Source: Sepioteuthis lessoniana
Taxonomy: Eukaryota; Mollusca; Cephalopoda; Myopsida; Loliginidae
Length of the DNA: 64,000 nt
Assembly: GCA_963585895.1 (NCBI GenBank)
Contig: OY757947.1
Location: 34,786,883-34,850,882, forward strand
Direction of reading: 5' to 3'
The notes under the pieces are model-generated. The model worked only from the letters and a program-made list of their open reading frames with translations. It made no database searches and was not told the DNA's origin. Positions 1 through 14,318 of the stretch are shown here, one piece after another (position 1 is the stretch's first letter; each line of letters starts with the position of its first letter). Both the position numbers and the translations under genes were made by a program.

Positions 1-232
1 ATCAACCTTTGTAGGTTATTTAATGCCAAATCCCCTTTATACATATATATTAAATATATAGGGTTTGGTTAGGTTTTATGGCCTATCAACCATTATAGGT
101 TATTTAATGCAAAATCCTCTTTATACATACATATTAAATATACAGGATTTGGCTTTGGTTTTATGGCATATCTACCATTGTAGGTTATTTAATGCCAAAT
201 CCATTTTTATATGTATAAACAGTTTTTTTTTC
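1..232 (-). repeat. SINE-tail minisatellite fragment, about 2.6 units
   Basis: Units of about 89 bp on the minus strand carry the motif for AAATAACCTACAAAGG followed by TTGATATGCCATAAAACC. The same unit, in the opposite orientation, forms the long array at 36152-36930. It is the 3' tail of the tRNA-derived SINE seen whole at 24798-25030. The window edge cuts it, so its true length is unknown. Confidence 0.7.
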
Positions 233-244
233 CCTGCCAATTCA

Positions 245-542
245 GTTTAACATAGGTACACAGCTTAAATGTCAAAACATTTCTATTTCAAACAATTTCA
301 TTCCTCATAAGTACACAGTTTAAATGTCAAAATAGTTCTATTTCAAGCAATTCAGTTTAGCATTATTACACTGTTTAGTTCAATTTGACCCATAGATAGG
401 ACCCTATCAGTTGTTACTACTCCTTGACAGAGTGGTCCTTGAAGTGATGGCAATAAAGTGGTACTCCACATTCCTGGAGCCTCACCATCAGATTATTTAG
501 TGTTCGCATGTGGCATGAGTGTGTATACATTATGCATATGAA

Positions 543-545
<3 letters not shown>
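245..545 (-). repeat. SINE-like element, family B, minus strand
   Basis: Read on the minus strand it has the family B block (attgccattactcc, then a GGTAG/CACCTGATAGGGTC-like block and a CATAGATGGGTC-like block), here diverged. Next to it is an internal short repeat of about 60 bp (cagtttaaatgtcaaaa...ttctatttcaa). The same block recurs at 15190, 21555, 25385, 35835, 37830, 40655, 43882 and 54355, which shows that it is dispersed. No tRNA-like head is clear. Confidence 0.65.
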
Positions 546-546
<1 letters not shown>

Positions 547-588
<42 letters not shown>

Positions 589-686
589 TAAAGTAGTTTA
601 TGCATGTGTATATACACACATATATATCTGCGTGTGTGTGTGTGTGTAAGGTGGGTGAAGTGCATCTATTTATCTATAATATATAT

Positions 687-756
<70 letters not shown>

Positions 757-944
757 GGTGGAGCAAATCTATGTACGCACACACACACACACCCATATGT
801 AGGCTAGAGTGTATCAGGTCTCTACATTGTGTGTCTCTGTATATATGTGTATATATAAGTGTATGTATGTGTGTGCGTATATCTATTAATCTATCTATCA
901 ATCTATATGTTTATATATATATTAATATTAATATATATACATAT

Positions 945-1012
<68 letters not shown>

Positions 1013-1064
1013 GTATATAAATATAAATATATATATACACATATATATAGATATAGAGGTTGGA

Positions 1065-1140
<76 letters not shown>
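547..1140. repeat. compound AT/AC microsatellite block
   Basis: Runs of TA (549-585, 960-1000, 1068-1138) and AC (688-727) alternate with short TATG/TGTA sequence. Open frames here only encode repeated Tyr-Ile or His-Thr and are artefacts. Confidence 0.95.
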
Positions 1141-1141
<1 letters not shown>

Positions 1142-1229
1142 TATTTTAGTCATTTTGCTATTCAAACACACAATAAGAAAACGTTAAGTTTTCAAAATAA
1201 AGAAAAAAAAAACACTTCGAAACTCGATT

Positions 1230-1407
1230 TCGTTTTCCGTTTTATTTCTCCTTTCGTCCACATTTTGCTTTCTCCTCGTCACCTCCACTTCCTCCCCTTC
1301 ACCATTCCTCTCTGTCTTAGTCCTTTTTCCTCTCTTGCTTTTCAGTTCGGCAGTTGTCAGTGCGCAAGCGCCTTAACTAAAGTCCGAAGCTGCTGTGGAC
1401 GGAGGCG
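1230..1407 (+). promoter_or_regulatory. probable promoter and 5' UTR of the MCRIP2-like gene
   Basis: This stretch precedes the start codon and is less AT-rich than its surroundings. It has an initiator-like TTCAGTT at 1341-1347 and, at 1361-1372, TGCGCAAGCGCC, which is one base from the consensus NRF-1 site. An in-frame TAA at 1378-1380 lies 27 nt before the ATG and fixes the start. No TATA box is seen. The transcription start itself is inferred. Confidence 0.4.
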
Positions 1408-1459
1408 ATGTATACAAATGCATCAAGAAGAAATAAAAATATTATAACAAATAGCCGAG
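1408..1459 (+). CDS. MCRIP2: MCRIP2-like exon 1 (coding part)
   Basis: ATG at 1408 has a purine at -3 and an in-frame stop 27 nt upstream. It encodes 17 residues beginning MYTNASRR plus one base, and ends GAG|gtaagc, a strong donor. The MYT start matches vertebrate MCRIP2. The basic, Asn-rich N-terminus is otherwise not conserved. Confidence 0.75.
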
Positions 1460-3060
1460 GTAAGCAATTTCTTTGTTTTCAATCAGAAACTGTGGCCCTT
1501 TTGGTAGAATTCGTTTGGGTTTGGGCTTCCTCGGTCCTTTAACAAGAATCTTCTCTCCCGTAAAAAGCCCAGAAACCTAAAAGTCGAGAGTTGAGATACG
1601 AAGAAAGCTCCCCCCCTCTCTCTCTCTTTCGTTTATTCCCCCCTCAGTCATTATTATTTGATTTACTTTTCCCCCTCTGTCTTTACACTTTGATTTTTAG
1701 TTCTCCTCCCCTTCGATATAAGAACGCTTTCTTTTTTTATGTCTGTTTCTTCAAAAAAAATCATTTTTACTTTAAATTTTCTTTAAAAACAAGAATAGAA
1801 AAAAGAAATTAAAATCATCAATTTATTTTTAAATTGTTGATTTATTTTTATTTGTGAGTAATTCGTGATTTAAAATAAACCCGAGAATTGATCGATTTCA
1901 TTCATCTTTTTCCTTTTAATGATGGGATGATTTTTATTAATAAAAAATAACGATTCTTGAATTTATTTAAATCTTTATTTGAAAGAAATTTAATAGAAAT
2001 TAACAATTTCAAATATTTTAAAATCCTTAATTTATTTTAAAATCCTTAAATTAATTTTATGTTAAAAGAAAAAGTGATAATATCGTCGTTCAAAAAAATG
2101 ATTGACTTGATTTATAAATGTTTTTTTTATTCAATTTTAAATTTACTTTTTATTCATTTGTTTTATATTTTTTTCAAATTAAGAAAACATTGTAAAATAT
2201 TATTATTTTTCTATTCATTTCTGATAATTCCTTTATGGATTTAAAAAGAAAATTGTATCTTTTCAAAGGTAGATTGTTCACTTAGTATCCAAAAAATTGT
2301 TTTGCTGTTAGATTTTGTAATTTTATCAAAATGTGAATATTCCTTTCTGAAGTTAAAAAAAAAAAAAGTTTTAGTTTTAATTTTCAAATTCCAATTTCTG
2401 TAATGAAATAATAATTTCTAAAATCCTAAAACAATTTTGTTTTTAAAAGCAAAAACAAGTTGAACTAATATAGGTATTTTAATGTCTTAAAAAAATGACC
2501 TCAAATTTATTTTTAAAATCGGTTTTTACATATGAAATTATTTTGTTTTTCTAGTCGAGACAAAATATTTAAAATAAAATTTCTAAAGCTTATTTTCTTC
2601 ATTTTAAAACTGAAAAGGACCCCCACAAAAATGACGAAATTGGATCAAATCATCACTGAATGAACATAGTAAATATCATCTCAACTTGGGTTGTTGTAAA
2701 TTAATTTCTTATATATATATATATATATATATAAAGTGTATGTGTTTGTGTGTGTAAATAATGGAAATGAATCCGACAGTATGGAGAAAATAGAAAACCA
2801 AAGTAATCCAAAAGAGATGAATTTATTATAAAGGAAAGTCAACGTTAAAACGTTTCGGTTTTAGTAAATCTTCATCAGGACTTTAAGATGGTGAAACAAG
2901 TGTTAAGAACAAAACATGTTGATAGATTAAAACATCCATCATTTTTCTATCAACACTTGTTTCACCATCTTAAAGTCCTGATGAAGATTTACTAAAACCG
3001 AAACGTTTTAACGTTGACTTTCCTTTATAATAAATTCATCTCTTTTGGATTACTTAGGTT

Positions 3061-3121
<61 letters not shown>

Positions 3122-6100
3122 CTTAATTTCTAATCTTTATGGTTTGTTTGTTGTTTTTTTATTATTATTATTATAAGCCTTTAAAATTCATCCTGTGTAA
3201 TAAGAAATCCAACCTTAAGTTATTCAGCTTTCAAAAAATAGATGTTTTCTACTAAGATTAATTTTGGATTTCTTTTAAAATTCTGTTAAATAAAATATAT
3301 AACGAAAAAGTTTTCATTCAAAATATATATTTTATTTTTAACTAAATAGATTTTACGTCAAATACTTTTAAATAAGACGATTGCATTGAATTATTTCTGT
3401 TCAGGAATTTTAGTTTATTTACAGAAACGTTTGGTTAAAAATGTTTAAACAATTTTTTTATATCTTTTTCTTAAGATTTTTGAAAATTAGATTTTCTTAT
3501 TAGTTGATTCATTGATTTAATTATTAAAACCAAAAATATTTTTATGTACATAAAAATCATAACAAAAATATTTTGCCTTATGATTTGGAGGAGAAAAAAA
3601 AACCCATTAACTTAAAAAAATTAAATGATATATGTTTTTACGATTCTTTAAAGGATTCCGTCTTGGTCAGTAAAGTTCAATTCAGATTCATATTAAATTT
3701 TCTATTAACTGATAGGAGAGATGAACTCCCCCTAAAATGACATTTCTAAAATTCCACATTTTGCAATTACCTGGGAGGTTTTGACATTATGAAGGAATAA
3801 CCCCCATCTCCAGTTTTCATATTATTTATTCATCAAAAATGATAATAAAAGAAATTGGCTATTTTATCATCAGATGAATGATTTGTTTATATTATTGATA
3901 CGTTTATTTTGTTGGTTTTTAAATGTGCTGCAGATTCTGTGTTGTCATAGATGCCTCTGAAAATGAAAACCCTTCATTCACATTTTTAACTTATCACCTT
4001 TTGTTGTAGTTTAACTGAGATTTAAAAAACAAACAATCCTGTCTATAAGAACTTGATATCTTTTGAGATCAACAATCATTTAATATTCAGAGTTGATTAT
4101 TAGCACTTTTTTTTTAAAGTCTTTTCTTTTGATAGAAAATAAAAGCTGGTTCCAATGTTGCTATCAAGTGTCTTCAAAACCAAAATAAAATAAAAAAAAT
4201 GTAAGAAAGTCAAAACCCAAAAAGCAACTGATGTCACTGCCCTACTTTATTTGCTATTTTTGATCATTGTCTTGGTTCCTTTTCTTTTTCAGGTCCTCAT
4301 AATTCATTAGATCACATAGAAGGACGTGGTGATAGTAGTAACACAACAAAGAGGACGACCGTTGGTCATCACACCACGGCTATGAGGTTAGTTTCCATTA
4401 AGAAATCCTTTTTTTTACCCCCCATTACAAAGTAAACATTACTTTACTTTCTTTACCATTTGGGATGCATTCTTTGTTTTTTGCAATATATAAATTGTAA
4501 ACAGTGGATTCGAACTAGAAAAAGATAAAGTTTCAGATTGTTGTGCACTGAGTAAAATACTACTTTGAATGAATACTTCATAGTTGAGACAAAATCTTCT
4601 ATAAATGGAAGAGGTTTTAATGGAATCTTTGCTCAATTGAGAGAACCTCATGTCAAATAGGTTTCACCAAACAAGAGGAACCTAATCTTTCTAGCAAGAG
4701 AGATCCTTGATAAACCATAGTGATTGACCAATTTGAAAGGGTGCTGATCATGTTATACGTTCACCCTTAAAATCCTGACTTGTTAATTTTGTTTTATACA
4801 TTTATTTGAGAATTTGACTCTACTTACCTAATAAAGCCACCTCATTTTCATCAGACAGTCAAATTCATAGGGTCTTTTTTATGGCTAAAAAAGTTTTTCT
4901 CTTTTAGCTCAGGGTCCATATTCTTGTAATTGATTCACTTTGGACATAGCTTGCCTTTAGTGCTGAAAGTCCTAGAAAAAAACACAAACTATTAAGAACA
5001 AAACCATCGATTATGTGGATATGTATATTCTAAGAAAATGTTCTAGCAGCAACAGGATTATGCTTCTGTTCAACTCAACCCAACTGAAGCACAGGTCACA
5101 TGATTGGCACAAATAAGACATATGCTATTCAAAAAAAGATCAGGCTAATGGATGAATCAGATGACAGTCTTGTTTGCTTAACTCTTTGAGCCTTGAGCTC
5201 TTGAGCCTAAATTTGCAAAAATTAAACTACTGTGATCTTTGCACCGGTAAACTGGTGTTACAGTGTAGGAAGATATAAAAATTACCACCGGTGTAATGGG
5301 CTCAATGATTAACTAAAATTCATCTAGGTTTAAACAAAAAATGTGACAGATTGACATGGAACTTGAAGTTATATTGATTTTAAAACCATTACATTTCTCT
5401 CTCTTTAATTTCACTTGTCCTGGAAAATACATGTTCATTTGGTGAGAAATCCTTTAATTTCACGAGTGTCAACAGATTCTTCCATATCTCTTAGTTGATC
5501 AATTCAAATTGCTGATGACTTGAGAAAAATTAATTTTTCCCTATTTTATTTGTTACAATTATGAAATTGTTATCAATGTTTTTGTTTAGCATTTCATAAA
5601 CTGCAGAAATTGTCTCTGCTCATGAGGGTTTAAGCAAAATTAAAAATTGTTGATATCAAATTGACCCTTTTAAAAAGCTTTTCACAAACTCCACTTGTCA
5701 TTGATTGAATATTACACCAAATGATTTCTTAGTTGAGACAAGATCTTCTATAAATTAAGGGGATTTTAATGGAGTCTTTGCCCAGTTGAGAGAACCCCGT
5801 TTCAAATTTGTTCTGCCAAACAACATGAATTTAATTTCTCTCTCTTTCGAGAGAAATCATTGATCAAACTAAGACTACTCAGTCTGTACTCAATCCCTTG
5901 CAGTATCAACAAAATGTGTCTATTTTAACATTTGCTATGATATGAATTATGTGACTTGGTCATTACTTAAATTATTTTTCTTGATAACATATAGGGTCAG
6001 ATATTTAAACTACATGACTAATGTGCTACCAAATTAAAAGCACTAACCTTACATGCTCCTAATAATTTGTCTGATTTTTTGATAATTTTTTTAAAGGTTA

Positions 6101-7396
6101 TTCTTCTATCAACAACCCTGTCAATTCTTGTATGACTTGACATTAGAATCAGTGTTTGTTCAAGGTATTTGAACAAACTTTTACCAGGCATTGTGCTTCT
6201 ACTGATCATTCAGATTTGAGTGAAGGCCTGACACAAAAATTAAGTTCTTATTAGAAATAACAAAAAAAAAAATCATTTCATTAAAACTACCAAATTATGA
6301 AAGCTAAAACGCCAAAGAAATTATTTATGTAGTTAAATTTTAATTTAATTTTGTTGCTGTCTGCTTATTAAAGATGAAATAGAGAGAAAAATGGCAATTG
6401 GGTATTTTTTTTTTTTTCTTCAGTTGGAAAAAATGTTCACCCCTTTTTTATAGAGAGCAACTCAAGTTGCCCAAATATACTTAATGTGTGAGGGCAGATG
6501 GAACTTCAGTTCACGACTTAAAAATGTTGAATCATATGCAATATACTCCTCCTCCGAAAATGACTCTTGTTTGATATCTCGCACCCTAGAAATAAAAATG
6601 CTTTATTACTTATAAAACTTTAGTAAAATAGTCATTTTTAGAAGCATCAGTGAATCAAAAATTTCTCTTATAAGCACACTTGTACAAAATACCACTGTTG
6701 TGCAAAATCCAAAGTTTTATCCTTTAATGTTTTGGTTTTCGGAATCTATTGTAATTGTGAAACCCCAATTCATTTTTTTATTTAGGAGTTTTTTTATTAT
6801 ATAATGGTCACAAGTGTGTTCAACTCATTAAATTTGTTGCCTAACATGCACCAAAAGTGTTAAGTCCATTTTGAAATAGATAAAGACTCGGTTAAAAGGT
6901 TCTTTCCTGTTGCTAAAGAGATTAATCCTGTTTCCACCACCAATAGATAATTACTGCAACCAATCTGTAGTAAGATTATATAGCTTTCTAATAACTGGCA
7001 ATCATGGCCTTCCACAACTTCCTTGCTAATGATTTTCACTGCTAAATGCTTTATTCACATAAAACATTTTCCTTTGAGTCCATTTTTGTAAAACTTTTTT
7101 TATGGAATTTCTCTTGCATCTGATTTGCTTTTGAAATTAATTGTATTTGCTGCGGAAAATGCTATGAAATTTGCTGCTTGTTTTTCCCTTTTAAAATCAT
7201 TTCCCCTCTCTATCATCTGTTATGACGATTCTTGCTAACAATTTTTCATTTTTTATTTGACTCATTATTTCAAAAGTTATTTCACTGGGACCTGTTGAAC
7301 TTTAAAGAATGTTAATTTTTCTTTGGTATTATTCTTTAGAGCTACTTTTAACTTTTGAAATAATACAGAAAAACAGGAATCAGTGATATATAATCA

Positions 7397-7431
<35 letters not shown>

Positions 7432-10241
7432 CTTAATCCTTAGAACCCTGAACCTCCCACAACACTTGACCTTGTATCCTGGGGCTCCTGACATAAAAAA
7501 TTTTGAAAATGTAAAATGCTGTAATCGGTTATCTAATCGCTTTACAAGCAGTTAAATAACAAGTTACAACATTCAGTAGATAATTCAAAATATATTTAAA
7601 AAAATAATAAATTATATACAAAATTGCAACTTTTTTATCGGGAATAGTGATGTAGAAGCAAGGAATTCATGGATGCTCAGGTTCAAAGTTTAGCCAAGGA
7701 TTAAAAAGTTTGTTTTTTTTCTTTTATCATTTCTGCCAAATCATTCGGGAGATTTTGAAATTCCCTGTTAAAAATTTGCCTTTTTAAAATTTCTTGTGAA
7801 ATGTTTTATTTCTGATATATAATCCAGGATGGAGTAACTATTTAACAAAATAAGTATGTGCTTAAAGCACCAAAAGAGAATGGGGGAGGGTATCACAGTT
7901 CTTTCTTTCTTTCTTTTTATTTATTTTTTATGAGGATTTTATGCCTTGTAGTGACCAGGTCCTATTTACAGGAAAACCAAGTAGGCTAATGTAAAACTGC
8001 CATGAAAAATGATATGAAAAAAATTTATTCAATCTCATTTGTTAAATATTTCTTGTAGGATTCTTAAACTATTTATACTGCACTTCAATATTGTTAGGAT
8101 TATTATTTAGGGACACATAACCGAATGGATAATGATTTTATTTTATACACATTTAAGAACACTGCAGGATGTCTAAAACTCAGCCCTCAGTCTCTTGCAA
8201 TATCAACAAAATGTGTCTCTTTTAATGTATGCTATGATATGGATTGGGTAAAGTAGCAAATTCCCGAAATGATTAAATTATCTTTTATTTACAACATAAA
8301 AGGAGAGATATTTTAACTATATGACCTTATTGTGTTACCAAATGAAAAGCAGTAACTTAAGTCTTGTTGTTATCAGAGAGAGGAACAAGGAGGCTCCATT
8401 GTTGGGCTGTGCTTATGGTATCAAGTGGTTTTAATCCAGTCCTGAATATAGTGTAAAATTGGTTGTGTTGTTATAAAATAGTTATAAGGCACTTTTTCAT
8501 CTCAGATTACTCCATTAGGTCGAAATTAACCAGAGATATCCACTATGCAAAGCAAACAAATTACAAAAACTGTCATAGAATGTATTCCAGTGTAAATAAT
8601 GTGCACATTAATTTTCTTTTAAACTTGCACAATAAAACTCCTAACTGAACCTTAAAAAACAACTTAAAGCTTTCTAAATGTCAAAGTTTGTTGAATTTTT
8701 TTAACTTGCTTTTTATAATTAATACATTTTTTTTTCTTTTAACACTTTTGTTATCTATTTTGATGTGTTATTTTTTTTTTTTTTTTTTTAATTTTTAGAC
8801 TTTTACCAAAGTAAGTAAAACCCTAAATTTAACAAAAACTTCAAATTTACTGTTTTGAAGTTCTTAAAACTTTAACTCCAGATTCAAAATTACATGACTG
8901 TTCAGCAAATTCAATAAATGCCCTTTTGTCTTTCTGACTTCCACCAACTCCAGCTATATTTAATAGCTGTTATATCCCTAGTCAGTTTTGATTTTATTCT
9001 TAATTGGAGATGTCTCTTGTTATCATTTAGGTAAAGATGGTCATGTAGTTTTAGTATCTCACTTGTCCAGTGTTCTTTTGTTCCTTTATTTTCATACTAA
9101 CTTTGATTATTACTTACACCAGCTCCGTCTCATCACTGCCCTCATCAAGATATCAAATTGCTGTTGAGCCTCTCTGGGAGATGAAAAATTAAAAAAAAAT
9201 CTTTTTGCCCTTAGAAATTAGACCCAACACATTCAAAACACTAGCACATGGGTACCCACACTTTTTCGGCTTGCTAACTACTTTTAAAATGATCAGGTCT
9301 AAATGGTCGACCTGTACTAAAAAAATGCTAGATATATTTATTTATATATGTATTGAATCTACTATAAATAAATGTATAGTGTGTGTGTGTTTTAGGTAAC
9401 AGCAAACTTGCCACCCTGTATGTAAATCAAGTGGCACCTGCCAAAGGGAGAGAGGATAGATGATAGGCAAACCTAAAAAAAAAAAAAAAAAAAAAAAGAA
9501 TTCCTTTTTTAATGGTGTGTGGATCTGTCTGCACTACCTTTGCAATCTACCAACCAATTGAGGTTGACATTGGGCACCTCTGTCCTAAATGATTTCAGAA
9601 AGATTTTATTCCCTAATGATTGGGACCCCTAACATTACAGTTTTCAACTAGACTTTAAAAAAATTAAGACATGTTTTATTTATCTATTTATTATTATTAT
9701 CATCAATATTATTTGCTTCTCATTAGTAAAAGATAAAAGTTTTTAGATTCTTGGCTAGAAGATTTAAATCAATAAGAAATATTTTTCTAATCTTCAAAAG
9801 AAAAAAAAATTATCTCAGATGTATGTTTTACAGAAAAATATTTATCAATTCTATTTTAAAACATTTTTTTTTTTCAAAGTCTTTTTAAGTTAATTTTCCA
9901 AATCTTTAGCACCAAATTTTTTTGTTGTCTTTTTCTTTTGTCAATTAATAAATTTTAGAGTTTTACAGTTGAAAAACAATAACATTATAAAAAGAAAAGA
10001 AGAAAAAAGTAATTTATTTTCAATATTTTAATTTTATTTTAATTTTGGGTGGATTGATGATTCCTTTAACCTCTTAGTTTATTGATGTGCCATATTGAAT
10101 AATTTCCCCTTCATAACATTTCCCAGGGCAGTGGGTGTTAGCAGTGGCTATCTCCTCTCCTAGTAACATGTGACTGGTTACATGGTACTCGATAGCTAGG
10201 AGTAATTCCAGATCTAATGTATATTTGAAGTTTACTGACAA

Positions 10242-10301
<60 letters not shown>

Positions 10302-10591
10302 AAATTAATCCAAAAATGATGAATTTATTGGGAGGGAAAGTCAACGTGAAACCGTTTCGGTTTTAATAAACCTACATCAAGACTATTTAAGATGGTGAAA
10401 AATGTTGCTTGAACAGTGAAGGATGTTTTATTATTGTTCAAGCAACATTTTTCCCATCTAAATGTCCTGATGTAGGTTTATTAAAACCGAAACGTGTTAA
10501 CGTTGACTTTCTATTATAATAAATTCGTCACTTTTGGATTAATTTGTTTTTCTATTTTCTTCATACTTTCGGATTTATTTCCATTATTTAC

Positions 10592-10632
<41 letters not shown>

Positions 10633-13242
10633 ATGAAAAACTAGAATCATTTCGTTTTTTCATTGTTGATTTTAACTTTTTCTACTCATCCTCCCACAAA
10701 AAAAAAACATTAATTTCTTCCTAAAGGATTTTTTTTGTAGTTATTCAACAAATCTTAGTGTTTTCATTGTTTTATCTTAAAATTGAAAACTTAAGTTAGC
10801 CAAATTTCTCTAACCTCTTTTTTTGTTTATTTTATTGCCTTGAGAAGGAAAATACAATAATTTCAATTATGTCTTTTTTTTTCTAATTATAAAGAACAAA
10901 ATTAAAAAAACAAAAAACAACATTTTGTCATCTTCCTCTTCTTTCTCATCACTTACACTCACTGACCCCTGCTGAGTGCGACCGATGGACCAATCAATGG
11001 GGTTAAATTTGCTAAAAGATGTTACATTTATTTTTACTTTGTTGAATTTTTTAATGTTCGTTTTTAACTTATTTTTCTCCCTCTTCTTCCTCATAATTCA
11101 AACCTTATTAAAGGAATGTAGACAAAAATTAAGAAAGTCGAAGTGCTCGCCCCGTTTGACGAGAGACGGAAAATGTGGGTTTGAAGTGGGGGGCGACAAA
11201 ACCATCGTCGAAGCAGAAAAATGCAAATTAAATAGCGTTTCTTCTTAGCTAATTAATCATTAAGATCGGTTCCAATATAAACCTTGTTTTTTTTTAAATC
11301 AGGTAGTGATGAGCTTTTCTTCTCGGCCCTCGGGCACCTGTACAGTGAAGTGTGACTGGCCATTTAATGAGGGATCAGTTTCTCTTCCAACAACTTGTCT
11401 TTCTTTTTACCAGGTTCAACTTATTTTCGCCCGACCCTGACCATTTTCTCTCTGTCCTCTTTTCTTGATGTAATAAAAACCATTTTTTCTCCCTCCTCCT
11501 CCTAATAATTTAAACTATTTTTTTTTCTTCTTCCTGTTCGTCTTTTTCACTTTCGATATTGAAATTCTCGTCTTCATTGACTTTTTGCTTATTTCTCATC
11601 CACCGCTCCTCCAAACAAATAACAACACTTGGGTGGCTTTTTTTTTCTTTCTATCTTTCCCAATTTATTCCTCGTTTCTCTTTTTTTCTTTTTTTTCGTT
11701 TTCTTTTTAAAGATTTGAAAAATGCACAATTTGTTTCTTCATACGGTTTCTCTATTTTTCCCCCCTTTTTTTATTTTTTATTTTCATCACCCCCACCACC
11801 AATCGTAGTGTATTTATTTGTTTGTCTTCCCCTCTCCCTTAAGAAACGGTCACAAAATCGGGGACGGCATTTATTAATCAATTCTATTAGTAATCGATCC
11901 CCCATTTTGTGACCAACCGAAGAAGCCACTTCGATTCAAAATGGCTGCAAAGGGAACAAGTTGCTTTTTTTTCTTTTCTTTCTTTCTTTTTTTTCTTATT
12001 AACATTTTTATTTATTTTGAAATCGAATCATAATTTTTTTAAACAAATAAGGTGGTTGATAGTTTAAAGTTTAAGAAAATCCTTTTGTTTATTATTGTTG
12101 TTTGCTTTCTAGAAATAAAATAAAATAAAGGATGGCGAATGCTTTAGTTTGAAATTTGGTTCAGGCTTCTTGTTCTTCCATTCAACTCTGGACATTTTTT
12201 TTTTCGTTCGTTCTCTTTTTTTTTTTTTTTTTTTTCCTCCGCTGATTACCCCACCCCCGTTATTTTTGTTTTCGTTTTTTTTTCTGTCAGTTTCTTTCGT
12301 TTATTATTAAATAATCTGATCTATTCTTCGCATCTTCCCATGTAGATTTTTTTGTTGTTGTTTTCCTTGCTTGGGTGGACGACAAATATCTGCCCCCCCC
12401 CCCCCCCCCCAACATACATACTTTTTTTTTTTTTTTTTTAAATTTCTCATTATTTCAACTGTTACTGAATTTGGTTTACTGAAAAGATAAATAAGACAAA
12501 AAAATGTCCCCCCCTCGAATTCTTAATAATGCAACCTCCCTCCAAAGAATAATTTATAAATCCCCTCCCCCGAAAGAAAAATGAAAAAAAAAAAACAAAC
12601 TAAAAAACATCGTTCATGTTTTCCCATCTTCAATTTCTTGTCCTCGAAAAGTAGTAACAAAAGAAAGATCTTTGCTTGCTAGAAGAAAATAATGCTTTTT
12701 GTTTTTCTTTGTCTGATTAATTAATTAATTACAGAGGAGCAATTGGGGGGTGGAGGGGGGTGGGGTCAAGAATTGGTTAATAATGTGACGAGGCGACGAA
12801 AGGACGGTTTATTTTTGTCAGTGAAGTCTGAGTAATGCACCGCCCCCACCTTTCTTTAAAAAATTTTGATTTATTTACTTAATTTCTGTTTGTATGAATG
12901 ATTTTATTTGGAAGGTTTTTTTCTCCACTTTCTCAAATGTCTTTTCCTTTTCTTTTTTTCTTTCTTTTTCTATTTGAAGTGAAAGTAAATCAAACTTGAT
13001 AATATATACTTTCAAATCACAATAAATTTTTTTTTTTCACTTTTCGCTTCTATTACAGAAAATAAATACAAGGTGTGATTTCCTAGCTGTTGACATATTT
13101 TGCTTCTTCAATTGATTAAAACGTGGCCAGTAATAAAGTCAAAAGAAAAAGTCACAATTTATGGTGGCCTGTTAGGAGTATGATTTTAATTTTAGAAACG
13201 TAAAGAATTCATCTAGTAAACACTTGGTTTAAGATTCGTTTT

Positions 13243-13285
<43 letters not shown>

Positions 13286-14280
13286 GGATTTGATGAAAAC
13301 AGTAAAGAAGAAAGTTGTCCTTTTGCTGTACCTTTATTTAGGCCTTCCTCTGCACCTACTCTCCCAAAAACAAAACCCACAAATTCAACAAAATATTTAA
13401 AATCATTATTCATTGTCTAAGTGAAAATATCAAAATTTACAATATATAGAATTTAGTAAACTAAAATCTATTATTTTGTCAATATCTTTGTCTCATTTCA
13501 TCCTTTTCTAAGTTAAATCCTTTTTTTTATTTTTTTTACAAAAAAAATAATGTCAAAAATGTTTAATTAGTTACATTGAATTTCTATTTTCTCCATGTTT
13601 TGAGGTAAGTTGTATTTCTGTCAGCTGATTTCTTTTTGAGAAGATGGTGAAGAAAATAAGCCGATTAAGGAAATAAGATTTCTATATCACTACTTAAAAA
13701 ATAAAGTTGTTATGCAACTGCTCCATGAATAAGGACACCCTACAATATTTTTTCCTTTGTTTTATAAAAAGTTAATTTTTTTTCTAAACCAAAGCTATCA
13801 GGATCTTAGTATTTCAAATGGAACACCATACAATTAAAACAGATGTTATTAAGTATTATTGGATATTATCATTAGCTAATAATGTTTTATTTCTACTAGT
13901 AATAGGGGTGAGTTATAGAGGTCATATTTTGGTCATATCATCAAATGAGGACAATTTTTATGTATTTTACTTTTAGGAAGTTTAGTCTTCTAAAACAATT
14001 TTTCTGTCAAAATTGAGACAGCACCTATCATTTATTTGCCGGATTCCTGATCTTATCAAAAAATCACGAAAATATTTTGAAAATTTGAATTTCTTAAATT
14101 AACAAATTGACTGTTGATACCTAATTAGAAAATAATCTAATAATTTTGAAAAGTGGTGGATTTTCTTGAATTAGATGAGTAAACTCCCAACTTTTACATA
14201 ATTTCAATAAATTACAGAAACATGTTTCCTTGTTGCATACCAATTACCAAAAAAAATGTTTTTAAATGAATTAGACAAAT

Positions 14281-14318
<38 letters not shown>

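Noticed and set aside
600..1187. 195-residue open frame
   Set aside because: Encoded almost wholly by AT/AC microsatellite (Tyr-Ile and His-Thr runs).
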